Shown here one piece after another: positions 11,633-23,819 of a stretch of DNA of 64,000 bases; the stretch's first letter is position 1, and the number at the start of each line of letters is the position of its first letter. The notes beneath the pieces were generated by a model, which did not search any database, was not told where the DNA came from, and saw nothing but the letters and a program-made list of their open reading frames with translations. The DNA comes from Sialis fuliginosa (Eukaryota > Arthropoda > Insecta > Megaloptera > Sialidae), in NCBI GenBank assembly GCA_961205875.1, contig OY540810.1:40362001-40426000 (forward strand). The letters run 5' to 3'. Both the position numbers and the translations under genes were made by a program.

Positions 11633-12420
11633 CTTTCATATTTTTTTTAGTAATATACTTGCATGGAAAATTGTTTTGTATTTTTCTTTTGTTGAAAATA
11701 ATTCTGATAGTATTAATTTTAATTTTTCTCATAAAAAATATTCAACTGGATATTATATATTTATTTGCCCCATTGTTAACTTCTTTATTGATCAATTTTA
11801 CTACATATTTATTCCAAATCTAACATAACATATTATCTACAATTTTTGGAACCAGCAAAAATAAAAAAACAAAACTTTTGATTTAATTATGCATATTTTT
11901 AATTGCAAGACGTACAATTAAAACACTGGTGTTTCAAGGTAAAATTATTATAAATATTTAATGCAACTGCCATTCACATGTCAATAAAATTATAACTAAA
12001 TAAACAAATATTAATATAAGACAGTTGGTGAAAGGTGCATTTGTAATGTAGGGTGACATTTGATATACACATGGTATGTATATAAATGTACATATTACTG
12101 TGTTTGAACATATGTATACATACAGAAATCCGCTGAAATTTAATATTTTAATTTAACACACTTTAATATTTAAATATATGTCGTTTTTAAAGTGATAATT
12201 TTATTTAGTTTATAGACATAATTTAGATGCATTTATTTTTTTTAAACAAGTAATAGTATAAAAGCTGTGTAAAAGAGACCTACAGTTCTCAAAAAACAAA
12301 CTTATTATAAATAAATAAAAAAATATTAACTGTTTCTTATTCATTAAAAGGCACTATTAAGCTACGTATGTATTTATGGTTCAAGAAAATATTTTTAGAA
12401 ATGAATTATGATACATAAAT
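11633..12420. other. A+T-rich DNA, nothing recognised
   Basis: No supported feature. Confidence 0.5.
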
Positions 12421-12421
12421 A

Positions 12422-12900
12422 AAGTACTGGCACCAGTCTTGGATATTAATTAAATGTACTGAATTAGAAATATTTATTCATATTTGATTACTAATAAGCG
12501 TGATTTGATGACTATCGGCCAATAGGTGTCAAAATGGTGGACATTTAAACTAATTATTAGTATAATTTATTTATTAATTATTATATTTTCATAGCAACTG
12601 CTTTACATTGTTTCAAATTTGACGATTTTTTCTTTTATTTCTCGTAGTACTTATCATTTTGTAATCATTAGTAAGTGTCCATCACTGTGTGCTCATTACT
12701 GGTTTTACTTTATCCATTATTGGAGAAAAAACATAAACAAAATAAAATGGTTGGATTTAAAAAAAAAAAAAACTATATTTGCGGACTTTGATAATTAAAA
12801 TAGAGTTAGTTGAGTTCATGAAAATTACAAACAAGAAGCCCGTCAGTCACAAAAACAGTAAGCTTTGCTCTTATAGCGGCCATAACTGGTGCCAATACCT
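12422..12900 (-). mobile_element. Family A MITE, near-complete
   Basis: A 479-bp copy in inverted orientation. It starts AAGTACTGGCACCAGTCTTG and ends CATAACTGGTGCCAATACCT, with TA on both sides (12420-12421 and 12901-12902). All main internal blocks are present except a few short deletions near the left end. A minus-strand ORF entering from the right flank is an accident of the family's open frame. Confidence 0.92.
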
Positions 12901-13381
12901 TATAAATATGTTTTACATTTGATGAATATATTAAAAGTTGATTTTTAATACCCTTCGGATTTTTTAAAACAAATAAAAAATCAACTACAAAAATATGTTT
13001 TAAAAATAAACGGTATAAATTGAACGTCATATTAGCGTGAAATTTGCTATACGGTCACTTTTATCTATTGTAGAAAACAATACAATACAATAATAGTGTA
13101 GTGCTCGAATGACTAATGTTAATTGCTAGGAATCATTTACATTTTTGTTAACGGTGCTTTCACTAATACAATATCCAAAATCGAAACTGTGACACGGTTT
13201 TTATAGATGGCGTTACTCGGAGCATTTCACCCACACATCGGTCAAATTAATATTTATGGGATAGATATTTGAAACTGATGCGCACACTTTTCGTGATCGT
13301 AAAATTCCGAATATGCTGTCCTCTTCTAAATCTTTCTGTTAAAATGAGATAAGTGTATGTATAGTTTTCTTATTAAGCATT

Positions 13382-13924
13382 GAGTACGTTTACACAGCGC
13401 TGTTGTTCCGATTTTACTATAACCGATATAGTTAAACCGTTTTAAGTGATGCCGTTTACATATACGAGAATAAGTAACATCAGCTGGAATTATAATTCCG
13501 ATTTGAAATAGGCTATAAGTTCGATGACGTACTAACAAGAATTCTCAAAAATATTTCGTCTCCTTTACGTCCCACGAATCGCGCTTTCTTTTGTATTCCA
13601 TCTCTTCGTCTCAGGTGTTTTAACCATATTTTAACTGATGTCGCTTTTTCAAATGTTAATGCAAAGTGCATTACGATGAAATCCCTATACTCCGTAGATG
13701 CTTATATTTTTTGAGGTTAGCTATATAGATATAACTATGTCCATGCAGATTATACGTGTTTTTATTCCTGCTCTATTCAGGTTTAGTTATGCTATGCTTG
13801 TAGGTCAACAGGAATAGTATAACTAAACCTGATTAGTTCTGTGCCATCTACACGTATTTTTATACCCAGTTTTACTACACAGGTTATAGTAAAACCGGAA
13901 TAACGGCGCTGTGTAAACGTACTC
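13382..13924 (+). mobile_element. Family I element, complete copy
   Basis: A 543-bp element with long, imperfect terminal inverted repeats: GAGTACGTTTACACAGCGCT (left) and AGCGCC-type GGCGCTGTGTAAACGTACTC (right), continuing into ATAACCGATATAGTTAAACC and its inverse. The target duplication is ambiguous: ATT/ATT (3 bp) if the element begins GAG, or CATTG/CATTG (5 bp) if it begins AGTACG. A 3-bp duplication and the GTTTACAC-type terminus would fit PIF/Harbinger, but this is inference. There is no transposase; the 70-codon minus-strand ORF simply crosses the repeat. Confidence 0.85.
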
Positions 13925-15227
13925 ATTGCCATTTTGTTAAACAGGGTTGGTCAAACGTAAAGGCCAAGTAATTTATTTGTGTAACTATCAATTATATAAA
14001 AAAATGTCTTTAGAAAAGTTCAATGGGAAATTCAAGCGTATTTTTGGGTAGTTATTTTTTTCTTCGTACCGATCTTCAGTTACAGCGTCGTAAAACCATA
14101 ATGATCATATATATTATTTGTATATTTATAACAAACATTATAATATCGAATCGTTATTTTAAGTACAACTTTTAATTAAAATACTAATACAAGTCTTGAG
14201 AAGCCAAGATCCATAACATACTAATTATTTCAAAAGACTTTCGATTGAAAAAATCACGTGAATCTTTGTTTAAATTTTTTTACTGTATATTACCTATAAT
14301 ATATATTTGTCCATAAAAAATTAGAGGGAACTATTCATAAAAATTTAAGTGTCAGAATTGCGATAACCAAACAACCACATTATATTTTTATTATAATTCA
14401 ATAATAAATTATATAAAATATGCTGATAACTAATCATTACATATAAATAAATGCACATATATTAATATAATAAATACCTAAAGTGAAGGTATATATCAAA
14501 ATTTTTAAAAACACATTGTGTTAAAAATCCTTTAGCAGGTAAAATTTTTTTACGACCTTATTCCCTGCATGTGAGGGAGTCTCTCTACCCTATTATTACA
14601 TCTAATGTTATCTCAAAATCTTTATAAGTAATATATTGGGGTAAGTACAACAACAACAACAAAAAACATGCCTACAGACCGTAAAAAGGAAGTCAGTTGC
14701 AACTTGCAACAACAACAAAAATTGAAATAAAATAAATATATATTTCCTCTATTCTTTTGCACATACATACATGTTATATATATATAGGAGCATGTGTGCT
14801 TTGGAACTTCCTTTTTGTCATAAAATAATAAATAAGTCATTGTTGGTTCGCGTTGGAGGTAAACGAAGAACATTTATTTCTTATAAAACATGTATATTAT
14901 TATTTTATGCATGTCTTTTAACACCACTGAATTGGAATTAAGTAATGTGTACTTTTATTCAGATTTTATTCGCTAAATATATGTATTTATGTATATTCTT
15001 TTATTTTTTGTTGGGTATATATCTATTATACATTCGTATGTTTTGTGCTGGGTACATATGCGTATTAGGGTGTTTTTTTTATTTTTATTTTTTCGGTTCC
15101 GCAGGGCTACGTTTTAGCTTTGAATCAAAAGTTTTAATTGTCCCAAAATTTCAGACTCATAGAGCAAACCTGTGGACGGCGCAAACCGAGTATTTTTCCC
15201 ATTTGATTAACATGGGAAAATTACTTT
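13925..15227. other. A+T-rich DNA with CAA microsatellite
   Basis: A short ACAACAACAACAACAA run lies near 14647-14662, with another at 14706-14719. ORFs at 14622-14873 and 14945-15313 are rich in F, Y, I and C, lack motifs, and the latter ends inside a MITE fragment, so they are not accepted as genes. Confidence 0.5.
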
Positions 15228-15428
15228 TTTTACTGGTTTTACTTACAAAAAAAGGTTATAAATTAAAAAACAAACTATATTTGCGGACTTTGGAAATTAA
15301 ATTGATTAAATAAAGAGTTGTTTGTTTTATTAGTAACATGAGTTGATAAGAATTACAAAAAATAATCCCGTCAATCACAGAAACACAGAACCTTGCTCTT
15401 ATAGCGGCCATAACTGGTGCCAGTACCT
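15228..15428 (-). mobile_element. Family A MITE, one-ended fragment
   Basis: About 200 bp of a family A MITE in inverted orientation, from TACTGGTTTTACTTA through TATATTTGCGGACTTTGG and AGTAACATGAGTTGATAAGA to the terminus ATAACTGGTGCCAGTACCT, followed by TA. The other terminus and half of the element are missing. Confidence 0.88.
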
Positions 15429-15943
15429 TATGTATTTACATTTTGTTAAAGAGCAATTTCATTATTAAATCGAGGACAAATGAAGTAATTATTAAACACA
15501 TATATATGTTATAATTTCTTGAAGTAAAGCATCAATGAAACGGATATTTACTGTTACAGCTAATTAAATTAATAAAATGATTTAATTATATAATTTCTGT
15601 AATTCAAAAGCGGAAAAATTAATTTCATGCATGATTTCGAGTAGCAACTATAACCATTAAGCGAGGAGAAATTATGAAAACATAAAAACGTTTCAATTAT
15701 CTTAGAAACCGTTCTAAAATGCATCGCGAAATATTATCTGCAGCATCTTCATTTTTGTACGATCTTCTCACGACAACTAACAGGTATCTGATGCACATTC
15801 ACTTCTCCAAATGTCAACAGATGGCATTAAAATAGCGTTACAAAGATGTTCGCATCATTTTCAATAATTTCTTCTTTGCATTAGTTTAAAAACAGTGACG
15901 GTGTAAATAAGTTAAATTACAAATGTAATAATCCATGTCAAGC

Positions 15944-16463
15944 TTGTCCAACCCGCGGCCCGCGAGTATTTTTGGTGCGGCCCTCATCGGATAATTAAAA
16001 AATAATAATAATCTTATAATAATAAAAAATGAATATAACACATAACACAACGCTAAAAGAATTCTACGATTTAAAAAATAAAATACAATGTTTTTAGAAT
16101 CAAAAAGAAAAACTAGAGGTACCTTATTTGGAAGATCCTAATTGGTTGGCAGATTTAGCTTTCAAAACTTAAAAAATAAACGCAAATAAAACAGACTTAA
16201 CAAAACCAGGAACACTGAAATGTATACCTAATAATTAAATTTAACTGAAGTTTAGTTCAGTCTGGAACTGTTAGGCTCCTGATGAGGACTTCTTGTAAAG
16301 TCAAAACACGTGTCGAGTGACATTGTTTTATTGTGGTTAAGGTGTATATTTTTAGTTTAAGTGATTTCAAGATGAGTCTATATAGAATCATTAATTTAGG
16401 ATTCTGAAATTTATCATTTTTAATAATTCGCGATCCCTTTTGACAAATTTTGAGAATCACTGT
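15944..16463 (+). mobile_element. Degraded hAT-type transposon region
   Basis: The left side has GTCCAACCCGCGGCCCGCGA, the kind of 'AACC(T/C)GCGGCCC' end seen in many hAT elements and also in the hAT at 23820. Close by is a hAT-type transposase relic. The right side has ATCCCTTTTGACAAATTTTG then AGAATCACTG, another common hAT-type terminus (CAGTG..TCTCA when inverted). The two ends may belong to different elements. No target duplication is visible, so the boundaries are approximate. Confidence 0.5.
16029..16172 (+). pseudogene. hAT transposase fragment, broken
   Basis: Read from an ATG at 16029, the frame gives LKEFYDLKNKIQCF, a stop, then NQKEKLEVPYLEDPNWLADL followed by AFKT and a second stop. 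The 'D.(N/E)WL.DLAF' string preceded by a hydrophilic stretch resembles part of the hAT-like transposases related to ZBED/GTF2IRD2-type proteins (from memory, unsearched). In those, the DLAF motif normally continues into a helix ending LNELN; here it stops. Only ~45 residues survive out of several hundred, with one stop inside, so this is a dead fragment. It probably came from the element that left the CGCGGCCCGCGA end 80 bp upstream. Confidence 0.55.
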
Positions 16464-18744
16464 TTCAATAGACTCAGAATTGTAAACTCCATATAAAATT
16501 TAGAAGCTCTGAATCACATTAAATATTCTTTATATAAAGTTTTCTCAGAATGAAATAAATTACAACATTGTGAATCTTCACAAGTATTTTTTTTAACTAG
16601 CCGCCACTGATCTGTCCGCAATATTTATCAAACCTTTTTATGCGATTTCCATGTAAATAAAGACAAAATACTTGTTTCGTGCATTTTGAAATATATTTGT
16701 AATTTTGCATTTAAAAGAGTCTTCTGCTACCAAAATTCTAGATCTTTAAATCTTGGATTTTAATTGCAATACTAAATAACGCGTACTTGTTTGTCGGAGT
16801 CGGCAGATTCTGGTTTTTATCCACTATCTACAATAATTTATCTTTGATATTTGAATATCAAATAAAGACTACATAAATTCGACGTGTTTCTTCATATTTT
16901 ATTCAATATAATTAAGATTCTATATAATATAGTTAGGTAGCTAGATTCTAATGATCTGTTATTAATGGTTTTTAGTTGTTGATAAAAAGTTTTGTTATGT
17001 AGACATATTTTATGTTAAGTTAAATATTTTCTGTGTGTATAAATTTGTTAACTTTTTTTATTGAATTCTATCTTACATTAGTAAAATTGGAATTGAAAGA
17101 ATTCTATAATATTTGTTAATTTTTATCATTTGAGTTAAAAAAAAACACTCGTCATACCAGTAGTATTTAAAAGCTTTAACATGCAGATACTAGAGCTGAT
17201 TTTAGATAAGATATTTTTTTATCAACAATGCAAAATTAGCATAAAGATTATGCAATTTTCGTCGTAAAAAATTACAATGTGCAATTGTAATACATTATGT
17301 ATCACATGTAGGTACTTTGAATTAAATTCACTAGTAGTGATTGTATGCTAAATATTTTTCTTCTCACGTTTATGGATCTTTGTACTTTTTATAAGTGTAA
17401 CAGTTTAAAGAAAAAAATATCTTTTATTTCTGTATTATGTAAACTCATTTAGTTTGAAATTTTCCATACAACATGGGGCAATGAACTCCAAGCTAATCAC
17501 ATTTAAATTATATAAAATAACTTCTAAATTATAATACTTATCCAAAAAATTAAAGGAACAAACAATTACAATTTTTTTTAGTGTTTTTTGAGGAGCTGTA
17601 TCTCTGTGAAAAATTGTCATATCGAAATTAAAAAAATGCATTTTAAAGCTTCAAATTTTTAGTTTTGAGATTTTTAGCATACAATTTTTTTGAGTTACGG
17701 TAATCGCGCAATCATAAAAAAGAGTGGGACATACAAATTTTTCAATTTAAAAAAAAAAATTTAAGGGCCCATGGGCTCGAGATTTTTTCTTTTTTTTTCA
17801 GTTAAACCTATGCATTGGTTAGTTAACTTGTTTATTCAGCTTTTTTTGATTTTTTTTTTTGTACCTCTCAATTTGTTTTGCCGAGATATCTAATTTTAAA
17901 TGAAAAATTATTCTTTTATCTTCGATCATCAATATATCAGCAACTAATGACTAAACAGTAAATTTAAAGGCAGTTTTAAAAACTAGAATAAATTTCCTAT
18001 AAGACCCTTTCATGACTATTAGAAAAAAAATTTTTTTACCCTTAATTGGTTTGAAAAAGTACAAAAAAATGACTTTTTATGGTCTTTTAGTAAATCTATC
18101 GCTACTTTACAAATATTGATGGGAAGACATGTTGCCAGGTTTTTTACAGCTTAATGTACCCCTAACAGTCCTGTAAAATTTTAAATTGATCCATCGAACC
18201 GTTTTTCTGGATCGATTGATAAATAAACAATGTAATTTATACTTATTGAAAAAATATTTAAAAATTCTCTCGTTGAACGAACTATATGTACAGGTACATA
18301 TTTTGAACATCTGTTGAATAAGGAAATGTGGTTTTTAACTCGCCAGGTATAAAATGTGGGTTTTAGCCTTCATTGCAAGACAGACAGCTAAGAGTGATAT
18401 GTATAGCAAGGTTAGGCTTGCCAATAAAAAATGTCAGAGATGGAGTTTGAAGGTATTTGTAGTAAGTAATAAGTAGTGTAATTTGTTCCCTTCAAAATGA
18501 AAACGTTCTAACCTTTTTTTGTAGATCATAATTCATTGTACAATGAATGATGTCCGTGAAAAATTATGAAAAATTAGTAAACCAAAATGAGTATTTGATT
18601 ACCTTAGTGACAAAATACATAATATATGTGTCATGTCAAAAATGGTTAATGCTTTTTCTGATTCTGAGAATTCGAAATCAAAATGGAAATCATTTAATAT
18701 GATTTATATTTTAATTAATTTTTTTTTGTGCGGATGATTTCTTT
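16464..18744. other. A+T-rich DNA, no identified gene or repeat
   Basis: About 2.3 kb. The part from 17.6 to 18.35 kb contains A/T runs interspersed with less biased strings (GGGCCCATGGGCTCGAG at 17764) and may be an old repeat, but no second copy exists in the window. Short minus-strand ORFs at 17435-17641 and 18107-18310 lack motifs. Confidence 0.4.
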
Positions 18745-19409
18745 TAGAGCTGGGCGCGGACCGTGAATTTTTCGGGCCACAGACGTGACCCGCATGAGCG
18801 TGAGTGATTTTCAAATCTTGAATCGTGAGCGGACGTGATCGTGAGTCAAATTAAAACAACCGTGCGTGAGTACATTTTGAAGATAATTTTTTTTAAAACT
18901 TATTTGATCTTTTTTTAATATCTGAACTAATAATGCATTGATATAATAATGTTTTAAAACGAATTTTGACATTAAAAAATATAGTATAAAAAATAAATGT
19001 TATTTTAGAAGCACTTTCACATGGTCAGTATTGCCAACTCTATCAGAACACAAAAAAAAGATTTAAAAATGCATTGTAGCTTTATTTTCTTATTGTTTTG
19101 TTTGCTATTACAGTACTAGAATGTAAATTAGAAGAAAATAATATGAATATAATATATACTACACAATATATTGCACGTAAAAACATTAATTTTCATCATT
19201 TTCAAATTTAATTTACAATAATTAGATTAAATCGGGTCACGAGTATGACCCGCCGTGCGTGATCGGGCGTGAGTAAAAAAATAGAATTCGTGAGCGTGCG
19301 TGATCTTGAATACTTTTTTTGTAACCGTGAGTGAGCGGGCGTCACTAAAAAATTTTCTCTCGTGAGCGTGCGTGATCGTGAGCAAAAATTACTCACGCGC
19401 CCAGCTCTA
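18745..19409. mobile_element. hAT element, family B copy 1
   Basis: A 665-bp non-autonomous hAT. The inverted repeats are TAGAGCTGGGCGCG and CGCGCCCAGCTCTA, perfect over 14 bp. A perfect 8-bp duplication ATTTCTTT flanks it at 18737-18744 and 19410-19417. Both subterminal regions are packed with variants of CGTGAGCGTGCGTGATCGTG, plausibly transposase-binding sites. The A+T-rich middle (~350 bp) has no transposase. The first five bases fit the hAT YARNG consensus. An ORF at 19208-19450 on the minus strand merely reads the repeated motifs. Confidence 0.95.
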
Positions 19410-19417
19410 ATTTCTTT

Positions 19418-19905
19418 ATTGTTTTTGTAAAACTGTATGTTTTCTATCAACTTAGGTAATTAATACATAAACATAACTTATTAAAGAGTTGAAAGTCCGC
19501 ACATAATGTAATAAATCCATTTGTGTATTAAGAAACCATTGCATGGGCATTTAAAATTACAAAGCAAACTAAACATGGAACAAAACAATGACAATTCCAT
19601 TTCACTAGTAACTAGTTTAGTGAACTTTTACTTTAACCTCGATTAGAGAGCATGGCCTGCACCGAAATTGAAATTTGATTTTCATTTCTAACAAAACAAT
19701 GGTCATGGACAGTTTTAACAACAACGGTACTGTTACAGTTAACAGAAATAAATTTGGATACTATTAATTCAAATAAAGACTTAATCAACTATTGAACAAT
19801 TCACACTAAAAATTTGCATTTTTTCACTATCACTATCTGTAACAGAAATTTGTTATTTTAAATTATACTGACACTAACAACAATAGAGATACATCTCTAT
19901 AATAC
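19418..19905. other. A+T-rich DNA, nothing recognised
   Basis: No supported feature. Confidence 0.5.
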
Positions 19906-20060
19906 TCTATATATGTATGTATATAAATGAATGTTCGTTTGTATGAGGCTTATAGACTCGAGAATTACTGAACTGATTTCAATGCGGTTTTACATAATTA
20001 TTCTGAGAAGTATCGTGTCTATTAATATTTTATGAAAATCTAAGATTTAATATCAAAAGA
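19906..20060 (+). mobile_element. Helitron-like 5' end fragment
   Basis: TCTATATATGTATGTATATA followed by AATGAATGTTCGTTTGTATG, then GACTCGAGAATTACTGAACT and GATTTCAATGCGGTTTTACA, resembles the conserved 5' end of insect Helitrons (TCTATATATATAAAA-type start, then a 'CTACTGAACCGATTT' block), judged from memory. No CTAG-ended GC hairpin is evident within the next few hundred bases, so this looks like an isolated 5' end. Confidence 0.5.
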
Positions 20061-20277
20061 CTTAAAAAAATCATTATCAAGTCGTGTTTTGTTTCGATGA
20101 TGTCACAGCATAAAACTGTCATTTAAGTGTATAAAAACATAGTACCTATCCATGGAATACAGAATTCTATAATTTACGGTTTCAATATTTTATTAATATA
20201 GGTCACTATGATCATGGTATTGTAAAATCAAGTGTTCTTGAGATACTTTGTGAGTCATTCTTGGTAGCATCTATACA

Positions 20278-20445
20278 GCGGCGCACCCAGAAAAAACAGT
20301 TCGTTGGGGGAGGGGGGTAATTTTGTTTGTTATTATTTTCATTATAATTATAATTTTTTATCAATCATTATTGTTAAATTAAAGAATGTATATTGATACA
20401 TTTAAGGGCGGGGGTGTTCTGAACCCTAAAACCCCTACCTATGAT
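20278..20445. mobile_element. Possible hAT-derived fragment
   Basis: CAGCGGCGCACCCAG at 20276-20290 resembles a hAT terminus (CAGNGGCG), and GGGGGAGGGGGG and AAACCCCTACCT near the other side resemble the G/C-rich flanks seen inside the hAT at 4184. The right terminus and target duplication are unclear, so this is tentative. Confidence 0.3.
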
Positions 20446-21301
20446 TGTCAGATGTTTATCCCCAATTAAGGAACACTATAATAATTATTAGTTTCTGGGT
20501 ACGAGTTTGTGATAATTGTTATTTTATATAAAAAAAATTTTATAACGTATAATTAAAAAATATTATTAATTATATTTCTATTAAAATTTCAATTTTCTAG
20601 AATTTTGAGGGTTACTAGTTTATTATTACTTAAACTTACTTTTACGACGTAATTTGCATATCTGTTTTAATTATACTTAACCTGTTTCTTTGTTACTTTA
20701 ACATTTTATAAAAAATGTGAACTTTCAATGATTTATTTGAATCAAAATAAAAACAGTTGTAATTTAAGAAAGTATTTGCATTTTAACCACATTATGTCAT
20801 TGGTATCTAGTTAAAATATCTACATTTATTAGAATATCAGTTTTTATTAAACTTTTTGGTTACATTTTTATTTATTTGGCTGCCTTATAATTATATAAAA
20901 TTATAAAATCTTTATTATATCTTGTGATCGGATCTGAACTGCATAATTCTGTTGCATAATAAAAAGCTTTGGGTTGTTTTTGACCTAGTTTTAATGGTGT
21001 TTTAAAAATATTTTTGTTCAAAATAAGTACATAATTATCTGTTTGTGGGATAAATAAAAATAACAATATAAAAATGTTCCATTGTGTGCAGATAAAATGA
21101 GATATCTGAATCGATTATGCATAGTTAAATCATAAAAATAACTATTATGATCCAAATCACATTTCTTGCATAATATTGAATCTGGCATGATTTAGATAAA
21201 ATATCGAGCAACAGTTCCGTATTTCAATACACAATTTTCTACATAGTACTCAAACTATACATGCACATTAGACTTTAGTTGTCTGTTCTTACATAGGTCA
21301 T
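20446..21301. other. A+T-rich DNA, nothing recognised
   Basis: No supported feature. Confidence 0.5.
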
Positions 21302-21390
21302 TAAAAAACATCTGCCAAGTAAATGCACAGTGCTTCCTCGTGCTAAATTCACCAGAGATAATTAATCATTGAACGATTTAAATAAATCAT
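21302..21390 (+). mobile_element. Family C repeat, left-end fragment
   Basis: AAAAAACATCTGCCAAGTAA, ATGCACAGTGCTTCCTCGTG and CTAAATTCACCAGAGATAAT match the left end of family C. After ~90 bp the similarity stops, so this copy is truncated. Confidence 0.85.
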
Positions 21391-22315
21391 AAAATCTATG
21401 TCGATCACACAAAATATACAAGTGTTATTTTTAAATAAATGGGTTCAAATATCATACCTGTTACAAATATGAATAGATAGTTTAAATGCCAACCCTCGTC
21501 CTTTCAACTATTGTATTGGAAATAGAATACTTAAGATATTTATAATAAGGACAATAACACATAATTAGTGTCAAGTGTAAATATATGTGTCCTGTAAATA
21601 CATTACACAAATGCAAATACCTTTTTTTTGTTTTTTGCTCTACACTTTATATATTTCTCTCTTACAAATTATAGTGACTTTTTCAATTGCAAATACCTTT
21701 TTTTCAATATTTTTAAAGCGTTACTTATTAATTAATTAATATGTTTTTTGGTAGCTAGATTACATAACAATAAGATAATAAATAAACTATAACATCCTCT
21801 CTGAAATCTTTTTATTTAGTTCCATAAACTGAAACAGCAAAAGTACGCACTCTTGCACCACCCTACCCTACTATTCTTCCAATAAAAATAATTGTATTCT
21901 CCTGTTGTTTAGACTATAGCAAATGTTTTGTTTGTGTACTTAAATTATATGTATACTTATTGAATACTACGTGCTTCTTAATAATTTATTTAGACAATGA
22001 CTCTTAACTTCAGTGATTAATTATGTTAATTTTCAATCATTGTTTAACAATTATTTTTCAAATTCATTGTTGGTAATTTTCTTAAATTAATTTCTAATTG
22101 TCAATTTGATTGTTTAGCTTCATTGTTAATGGATATATAAATTATTAATAGCCATTTAGTTAAACATTAAAAAAATTAGACCCACGTAAGTCTTTGATGT
22201 CGGAGATTTATTTCAATATTAAATATACCTATATAATATATTTAAATTAATTTATTAAAATTATTTCTTAAATGATATAAATAAATTATACGGTGATACT
22301 GAAGTCATATTATAG
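21391..22315. other. A+T-rich DNA, nothing recognised
   Basis: No supported feature. A run of TTAATTAATTAATATG near 21726 is simple sequence. Confidence 0.45.
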
Positions 22316-23084
22316 CAGAGCTGTAACTAGAAGCTCTGGGGCCCCGGGCCAGCAAGTGATCGAGGGGCCCCTTATAAAAATTTTGTTCAAAAATTTTCAT
22401 GTATGTATTTTCGAAAATAATTACAATTAAAACTACACAAGTAAATAATTTTTTTGAAAAAAAAATGAGACTGTTTTAATGTTTTTAAACCTTATCGACT
22501 TCATTTAAAAATGTAAACAAAACAAATTTCAAATTTTTACGTCGAATAGTTTCAGAGAAAGTTGCCTGTGACAGACAGATGGACGGACGGACATCAAAAA
22601 TATTCCATTAGTGTTTCATTTTCACGGAATACTAAAAATGCATTTTTTTCGTTATGAATTTTCCTATAAAATTAAATATTTAAAAATCTTATAATTTTAT
22701 TACATAACCTATAGAAAATAAAAATCAAAGTCATTAGTATTTTTTTATAACGACCATTTAGGAATTTATGATTATAAATACATATGTAAGTGTGCCAAGT
22801 TCCAATTCAAAATTTTATTCAAAACTACTAAAAAACACATTTAAAAATAAAAATTTACTCGAGCAAAATATGATTGGGAGACATTATTTTTTTATAGACT
22901 TTGCGGTGGCGCTAAAGGTAGTTCTATAAATGTTTTCAAAATATAATTTTTTGGGTTTTTGTTTTTGAAAATTTTTCTCCGTGTTGAAACAAAATGAGTT
23001 TGACTCAATTTTTTTTTTTTTCGTTTTCGTAATAAAATACCCCCCTTGTTCGGGGGCACTGCCCCGGTGGTAGTTACGGCCCTG
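22316..23084. mobile_element. Probable hAT element (CAGRGC..GTAACTA ends)
   Basis: Left end CAGAGCTGTAACTAG and right end GTAGTTACGGCCCTG form an imperfect inverted repeat (the right end inverts to CAGGGCCGTAACTAC). Both ends are followed inward by G/C-rich strings (GGGGCCCCGGGCC; GGGGGCACTGCCCCGG) typical of small hAT elements. The 769-bp body is A+T-rich, contains an insect-repeat-like GGACGGACGGACATC at 22581-22595, and has no transposase. The 8-bp flanks do not match, so the target duplication has been lost or the ends are slightly misplaced. Confidence 0.65.
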
Positions 23085-23365
23085 ATGGGAAGTCAATTTT
23101 TATGGTACGATCTATTTTCTTAATCAAAATTTGAAGTGATCTACCATTATTTGAATTTCATTACTAAATTATTTAAATTTTATAATTATTTATTTATTTA
23201 TTATTAACCAAGAACTCATAGTTAACATTCGTCGCAAGAGATTGAAATTAAATTTATTAGCCACCCCTGTAATATGGCTGTAAAAATAATTTTATTCATT
23301 AACCCCTACATAATATACGAGAACAATACAATATTCAATTTTCATACTCAATTATATCTTTGAAT
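23085..23365. other. Short A+T-rich spacer
   Basis: No feature except the 8-bp target duplication CTTTGAAT at 23358-23365 belonging to the next element. Confidence 0.5.
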
Positions 23366-23803
23366 TAGAGCTGGGCGCGGGCCGTGAATTTTTCGGGTCA
23401 CGACGTGACGTGAGTGATTTTAAAATATTGGATCGTGAGCGGGCGTGATCGTGAGTCAAAATAAAACAATCGGGCGTGACCGGGCGTGAGTACATTTTTG
23501 TCGTGCGTGAGTCCGTGAGTATATGTAAGTATATTTTGATATTTCTTTAATTTCTGATCTCATGGATATATGATAATCTGTTAAATCTAATTTTTATATT
23601 AAACATTTTATTTATAATATATTATTCGGGTCACGAGTGTGACCCGCCGTGCATGATCGGGCGTGAGTAAAAAAATAGAATTCGTGAGCGGACGTGATCG
23701 TGAATACTTTTTTTGTAACCGTGAGTGAGCGGGCGTGACTAAAATTTTTTCTCTCGTGAGCGTGCGTGATCGTGAGTAAAAATTACTCACGCGCCCAGCT
23801 CTA
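23366..23803. mobile_element. hAT element, family B copy 2
   Basis: A 438-bp sibling of the element at 18745 with the same 14-bp termini (TAGAGCTGGGCGCG / CGCGCCCAGCTCTA). It has its own perfect 8-bp duplication CTTTGAAT at 23358-23365 and 23804-23811. The CGTGAGCG/CGTGATCGTGAG subterminal repeats are well conserved; the A+T-rich centre is much shorter than in copy 1. Perfect target duplications in both copies suggest fairly recent mobility. Confidence 0.96.
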
Positions 23804-23819
23804 CTTTGAATCACTAGTC

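Noticed and set aside
14945..15313. 122-codon ORF, longest of the window
   Set aside because: Rich in F, Y, I and C, no motif, and its end runs into a family A MITE fragment; explained by chance in A+T-rich DNA.
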